Notes under the pieces: model-generated | Databases searched by the model: none | The model's input: only the letters and a program-made list of their open reading frames with translations | What the model was told of the DNA's origin: nothing | Position numbers and translations under genes: made by a program | From: Prosthecobacter debontii | GTDB lineage: Bacteria > Verrucomicrobiota > Verrucomicrobiia > Verrucomicrobiales > Verrucomicrobiaceae | Direction: 5' to 3' | Length of the DNA stretch: 64,000 bases | Assembly (NCBI GenBank): GCA_945860295.1 | Contig: CAMAQH010000014.1 | Coordinates: 1 to 64,000 of the forward strand | Shown here: piece by piece, positions 60,185-64,000 of the stretch | How the letters are laid out: each line of letters begins with the position of its first letter | Numbering within the stretch: the first letter of the stretch is position 1

Positions 60185-62716
60185 TTAGCCTTCGGCCCGG
60201 CGGGAGGCATGGGAGAAGAAGTGCTCGGTGATGAGATTGGAGAGTTTTTCCAGCCCGTGGCTGAGATTTTCACAGGCGGTGGGGACGTGCCCAAAGATAT
60301 CGTCTCCAGCTTTGGCGAGGGCATCGAGATTGAGCGCGGAGAGGTCTGACTGGAGGGAGTCACACTGGTGGCGGGCGCTTTCGCCACGGTCAGCGGTGGG
60401 GTCCATGGGGAGCTGGGTGGTCTGCCGACTAAGGATGCTGAACTGATGGGCGACGGAGCGTGGGTTGATGTCGTTGAGCAGTAGCAGATCTAGCACGGGA
60501 ATGAGGCTGGGCTGGGCGAAGTGCAGGCGGCGGTAGGTCATGGTGCTGTCGCAAATTTCCAACAATGGACTGAGCAGTGTGTCATCCAGCGCGCATTGTT
60601 TTGTGGCGGTGGTGACGAGGTTGAGAGCGATGCTGGCGCGCTCGATTCGTTTGCCTATTTCGAGGAAGCGCCAGCCGTGGCCACGGGTCATGTTTTCCTG
60701 CTGCATCCCGCTGAAGGCGGCGAGGTCGAGGATGAGGGTATCGAGCACGCCCTGGGCGGTGGAGACGACGAAGGGACCAGCTGGGAGGCGGGCGTCACGC
60801 TCGATGCGGTTGAAGAGGCGCCAGGTATCGTCTGAAAGTCGGTCACGCGCGGCGGCGGCATTGTAGCGCAGACGGCTGAGGAGAAAAGGGACGCTGCTTC
60901 CGCGCTTGTGATCGAGGAGGAGAGCCTGGAGATTATCGATCATTGAGGTCGTGCCTTCCTTTGGCACGAGTCCCATGCGGACCATGAGGGCGAGGCAGCC
61001 CTGAACTTCCCGACCCTGAGTCTGCGTGCGCTCACCGGCGAGGCGCTGCATGACGGCGCGGAGGAGACGCACGGTGATCTCTAGCCGCTCGGCGTAGCGG
61101 CCGAGCCAGTACAAATGATCGGCAACTCGGCTGGGCACGCCGCTGGGTGGGCGTGCTGGGCGAATGACGATGGGCTGCTGCTGGCGGCGGCTTTCATAAT
61201 AGGTGTCGAATGAGCCGTCGCCGATGACCCAGGTGTCTTTGCTGATGCCGCCGCTGCGCATGGTGACGAGCCAGCGGTGTGGCTCGGGACTTACCCGCGA
61301 AAGACCGCCGGGCATTGCGATGAAGCCGTCTCCCTGAGCGATGATGAAGGCACGCCAGACGAGGGAGCGTGGCTCGATCTTGCTGCCTGTCCAGGTGGGT
61401 GCGGTGGAGAGGCTAAGCACCTCCTGAGCGACCCATTCATGGGGAGTAGCGCGGATGGTATCGAGCATTCGGGCTTTCTGCTCGGCATCGAGATCAGCGA
61501 GGAAGACGGGATCACGTGCGCCACGGACAAAGGCAGGTTTAACGACCCAGCGGTCTGGCTGGGAGACAACGATATCTAGCTCGCGTTTCTGACCACACCA
61601 CCACGTGGGCACACAGGGGAGGAGTAACTCCTCACCCAGCAAATGACGGCAGAGGCCGGGCATGAAGGGATGTAGAGCTGGGGTCTCCACCAATCCCGCA
61701 CCGAGTCCATTGGCTATGGCAATGCTGCCATTGCGCCAGGCTTCTAGCAATCCGGGAGCGCCGAGCAATGAGCCGGAATTGAGTTCGAGGGGGTCGCAGA
61801 AGACGTCATCGACATGGCGCACCATGACATCGACACGGCGCAGGCCTTCGAGGGTCTTCAGATGCAAATGACGGTCGCGAACGGTAAGATCGGCCCCTTC
61901 GACGAGAGGGAAGCCGAGGTAGCGTGCTTTGAAGGCATGTTCAAAGTAGGTCTCATTATAAGGGCCCGGCGTGAGCATGAGGATGCCGGCATCTCCGCTG
62001 CGTCGCTTCGGCGCGAGTGAGCGGAGCATGTCGCGCTTCATCTCAAAGTAGGCGGCGAGTCGTTTGACCTTGGAGGCATTGAACTCCTCTGCATAGACGT
62101 TGGCGAGGATGATGCGATTTTCTAGAGCGTAACCATGTCCGCTGGGTGCCTGAGCACGGTCAGCAAGCACTCGCCAACGGCCATCAGTACCACGAACGAG
62201 GTCGCTGCCCATGGTGAAAACAAAGCGCCCACCTGGCGGATTGATCCCGCGAACGGGTCGGAGGTAGCCGGGATTGGCATAGACGAGGCTGGGTGGCAGA
62301 AGGCCGTCACGCAGCAGTTTCTGCGGCCCATAGAGGTCTAGCAGGATGGTATTGAGCAGGCGTCCGCGCTGATCGAGTCCGCGCTGGACTTGCTGAAACT
62401 CTTCCAAAGCCAGGATGAATGGCAGGGTATCAAGCGACCAGGGGCGGCTGGTGCCCAAAGCGTCGTCGTGGATGTTGTATGTGACACCGTGGTCACGTAG
62501 CAGACGCTGGATACTGTCAGCTCGGACACTGAAGTCGCTCTTGGTGCACTGATTGAGAAAGCTGCCGAAAGTCTTCCAGTGCGGCCGCAATTCGCCATTG
62601 GGCAAAAGCATCTCGTCATAAATCCCAGGCTCCTGCTGGTAGCCAATCACACCAGAAGTCCGTTCTGGCGATTGTGATTGGGACTGAGCGCTAGACGACG
62701 GTGCTGGGTGAGGCAT
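60185..62716 (-). CDS. Fused circularly permuted ATP-grasp (DUF404/407) - alpha-E (DUF403) protein
   Basis: N-term 'YDEMLLPNGELRPHWKTF...', 'ILMLTPGPYNETYFEHAFKARYLGFPLVEGADLTV'; C-term 'VADHLYWLGRYAERLEITVRLLRAVMQRLAGER'. Confidence 0.9.
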   Translation of the reverse strand: MPHPAPSSSAQSQSQSPERTSGVIGYQQEPGIYDEMLLPNGELRPHWKTFGSFLNQCTKSDFSVRADSIQRLLRDHGVTYNIHDDALGTSRPWSLDTLPFILALEEFQQVQRGLDQRGRLLNTILLDLYGPQKLLRDGLLPPSLVYANPGYLRPVRGINPPGGRFVFTMGSDLVRGTDGRWRVLADRAQAPSGHGYALENRIILANVYAEEFNASKVKRLAAYFEMKRDMLRSLAPKRRSGDAGILMLTPGPYNETYFEHAFKARYLGFPLVEGADLTVRDRHLHLKTLEGLRRVDVMVRHVDDVFCDPLELNSGSLLGAPGLLEAWRNGSIAIANGLGAGLVETPALHPFMPGLCRHLLGEELLLPCVPTWWCGQKRELDIVVSQPDRWVVKPAFVRGARDPVFLADLDAEQKARMLDTIRATPHEWVAQEVLSLSTAPTWTGSKIEPRSLVWRAFIIAQGDGFIAMPGGLSRVSPEPHRWLVTMRSGGISKDTWVIGDGSFDTYYESRRQQQPIVIRPARPPSGVPSRVADHLYWLGRYAERLEITVRLLRAVMQRLAGERTQTQGREVQGCLALMVRMGLVPKEGTTSMIDNLQALLLDHKRGSSVPFLLSRLRYNAAAARDRLSDDTWRLFNRIERDARLPAGPFVVSTAQGVLDTLILDLAAFSGMQQENMTRGHGWRFLEIGKRIERASIALNLVTTATKQCALDDTLLSPLLEICDSTMTYRRLHFAQPSLIPVLDLLLLNDINPRSVAHQFSILSRQTTQLPMDPTADRGESARHQCDSLQSDLSALNLDALAKAGDDIFGHVPTACENLSHGLEKLSNLITEHFFSHASRRAEG

Positions 62717-62831
62717 TGGCTATTCGGTAGCTTCGTATACGCGCCAGAATCAGGCCAAGTGAGAGTTTATGTGCAGATTCTCGATTCAAAAACTGGTAAA
62801 ACCTAGCGCCGCAAGTCTGAGCGGATAGCAA

Positions 62832-63029
62832 TTAGCGGCTTCCAGGCATCATCTGACCATAACGGGAATTACCTTCCCATTTGGTAGGACGGTTCCATGG
62901 AAGCGTGCTGTCACTAACCGTGGGAGCCACGCGTTCGCGGCGTTTGGGTTCATCTGCTGAATTGCATGAGACAAGAGATGCAACAACAAAAGCAGTGACC
63001 AGCGACAGATAAATGATCCGGGATTTCAT
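62832..63029 (-). CDS. Small lipoprotein
   Basis: 65 aa with lipobox 'VVASLVSCNSADEPKRRERV'. Confidence 0.6.
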   Translation of the reverse strand: MKSRIIYLSLVTAFVVASLVSCNSADEPKRRERVAPTVSDSTLPWNRPTKWEGNSRYGQMMPGSR

Positions 63030-63055
63030 ATCGCCATTTTACGCATGAATTGCGA

Positions 63056-63841
63056 TTACTGATACAGGTTTTCCAAAATCACCTGATCGCCGGGAGCGAT
63101 ACGGAGACCAGCAGTCAAGGTCTCTGGAACAATGTTTGCGACTGTGCGCTCGCCCTCTATGGATAGGACGCTGAGCTTACCCACGGTTTGTGTGCCACGA
63201 ACGACCAGGAGCTTGGTGGCATCACTGATGCCGAGTGCCTTGCCTGCGTTCACCACTACAAAGCCCCACTCATTGTTCACTGCCACGATTCTGGCGTCCA
63301 AGCTGTTGCGATCAAAGGACTTTTTGCGGTCAGCGATCTTCCGTGTGACTTCATCATGAGCACGGTTGGCATCGACCATCTTAGCTTCTTCAGCTTCGAC
63401 TTCCTTCTTCTTGGCTTCCATCTGGGCTTGGAACTCAGCGGTGGACTTTTTCATGCCATTGATCTGCTCGACCATAGTTTCAGGTTTGATGTCCTTAGGC
63501 AGTTTTTCCAATTTGATGCGTAGATCAAGGCCCTTCTTATTGGCCACATCGAGCTTATCCGTTACCAGCTTGGTGTCATTGTCAGTCTGAGCAATCTTGA
63601 GCTTCTGTGATTTGACCTTTTCGGTTTGAATTTCGAGATCCTGCTGAATTTTGGCGATTTCTCCGCCAACTTTGTTCACCTCTGAAACGATGGAGTTTGC
63701 TGCACTTAGTGCGCCCTGAACTTGAACATTGATGGCTGTTACATCGCTGCGGACTTTAGCAAATTCACGCCCATTGTGATAGGCAAAGAAGGTGGACGCA
63801 AGAATCAGAAGTGCGCTGAGAATGAAGAGAACTTTGGTCAT
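63056..63841 (-). CDS. Membrane-anchored coiled-coil protein
   Basis: N-terminal TM (VLFILSALLILASTFFAYHNG), long heptad-like region, C-terminal beta region 'WGFVVVNAGKALGISDATKLLVVRGTQTVGKLSV'. Confidence 0.75.
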   Translation of the reverse strand: MTKVLFILSALLILASTFFAYHNGREFAKVRSDVTAINVQVQGALSAANSIVSEVNKVGGEIAKIQQDLEIQTEKVKSQKLKIAQTDNDTKLVTDKLDVANKKGLDLRIKLEKLPKDIKPETMVEQINGMKKSTAEFQAQMEAKKKEVEAEEAKMVDANRAHDEVTRKIADRKKSFDRNSLDARIVAVNNEWGFVVVNAGKALGISDATKLLVVRGTQTVGKLSVLSIEGERTVANIVPETLTAGLRIAPGDQVILENLYQ

Positions 63842-63900
63842 GGAAGGAAAGGGGGAATAGGTGATCTAGCGGTAGTGAGGGTACTCAAGCTGATGTTTGA

Positions 63901-64000
63901 TCAAGGCTTAGCAGGGGCAGCGCCGAAGGGATCTGCGGTGCTTGGTGCTACAGGAGTACCTGCTGGTGCTGGAGCCGCAGGCGCAGCGCCAAAAGGATCT
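63901..64000 (-). CDS. C-terminus of Pro/Ala-rich protein with DPFGAAPA repeats (truncated by window)
   Basis: - strand reads DPFGAAPAAPAPAGTPVAPSTADPFGAAPAKP*; stop at 63903-63901. Confidence 0.7.
   Translation of the reverse strand, partial: DPFGAAPAAPAPAGTPVAPSTADPFGAAPAKP

Noticed and set aside
1-64000. tRNA/rRNA genes
   Set aside because: Scanned intergenic gaps for T-loop GTTCRANTC and conserved rRNA motifs; none seen. A covariance-model search would be decisive.

Overview
This 64 kb bacterial chromosomal window looks like Verrucomicrobia/PVC. The evidence is a fused LpxC-FabZ, PVC-type cytochrome/DUF1549-DUF1553 proteins, ThuA proteins, several sulfatases and a KamA-like enzyme. No rRNA, tRNA, CRISPR array, integrase or transposase was recognised. 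The first 7.3 kb is visibly AT-richer than the rest and encodes two large secreted Ig-domain proteins, one carrying a vanadium-haloperoxidase-like domain; both share the same long uncharacterised C-terminal module. The remainder is mostly housekeeping and secreted or catabolic genes: lipid A synthesis, dCMP deaminase, amidases, NnrD/E, PTS EI, RsfS, a ZnuA/ZnuD-like zinc pair, an RND efflux operon, ChrA, L9, KamA, and a transglutaminase / circularly permuted ATP-grasp-alpha-E cluster. The points most worth checking are: (1) a tandem pseudokinase-TM locus whose coding continuity is broken by two compensable frameshifts (a -1-compatible G_TTA_AAC site and a T7 run); (2) the shared C-terminal module of the Ig/haloperoxidase proteins; (3) a 7-bp tandem repeat that encodes the signal-peptide core of two unrelated secreted proteins; (4) a palindromic repeat-like element that forms the linker of a ThuA-cytochrome-ThuA fusion; (5) a putative zinc-responsive divergent intergenic region with an inverted repeat and a pentanucleotide microsatellite. 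All family calls come from reading protein motifs by eye; no database search was run.
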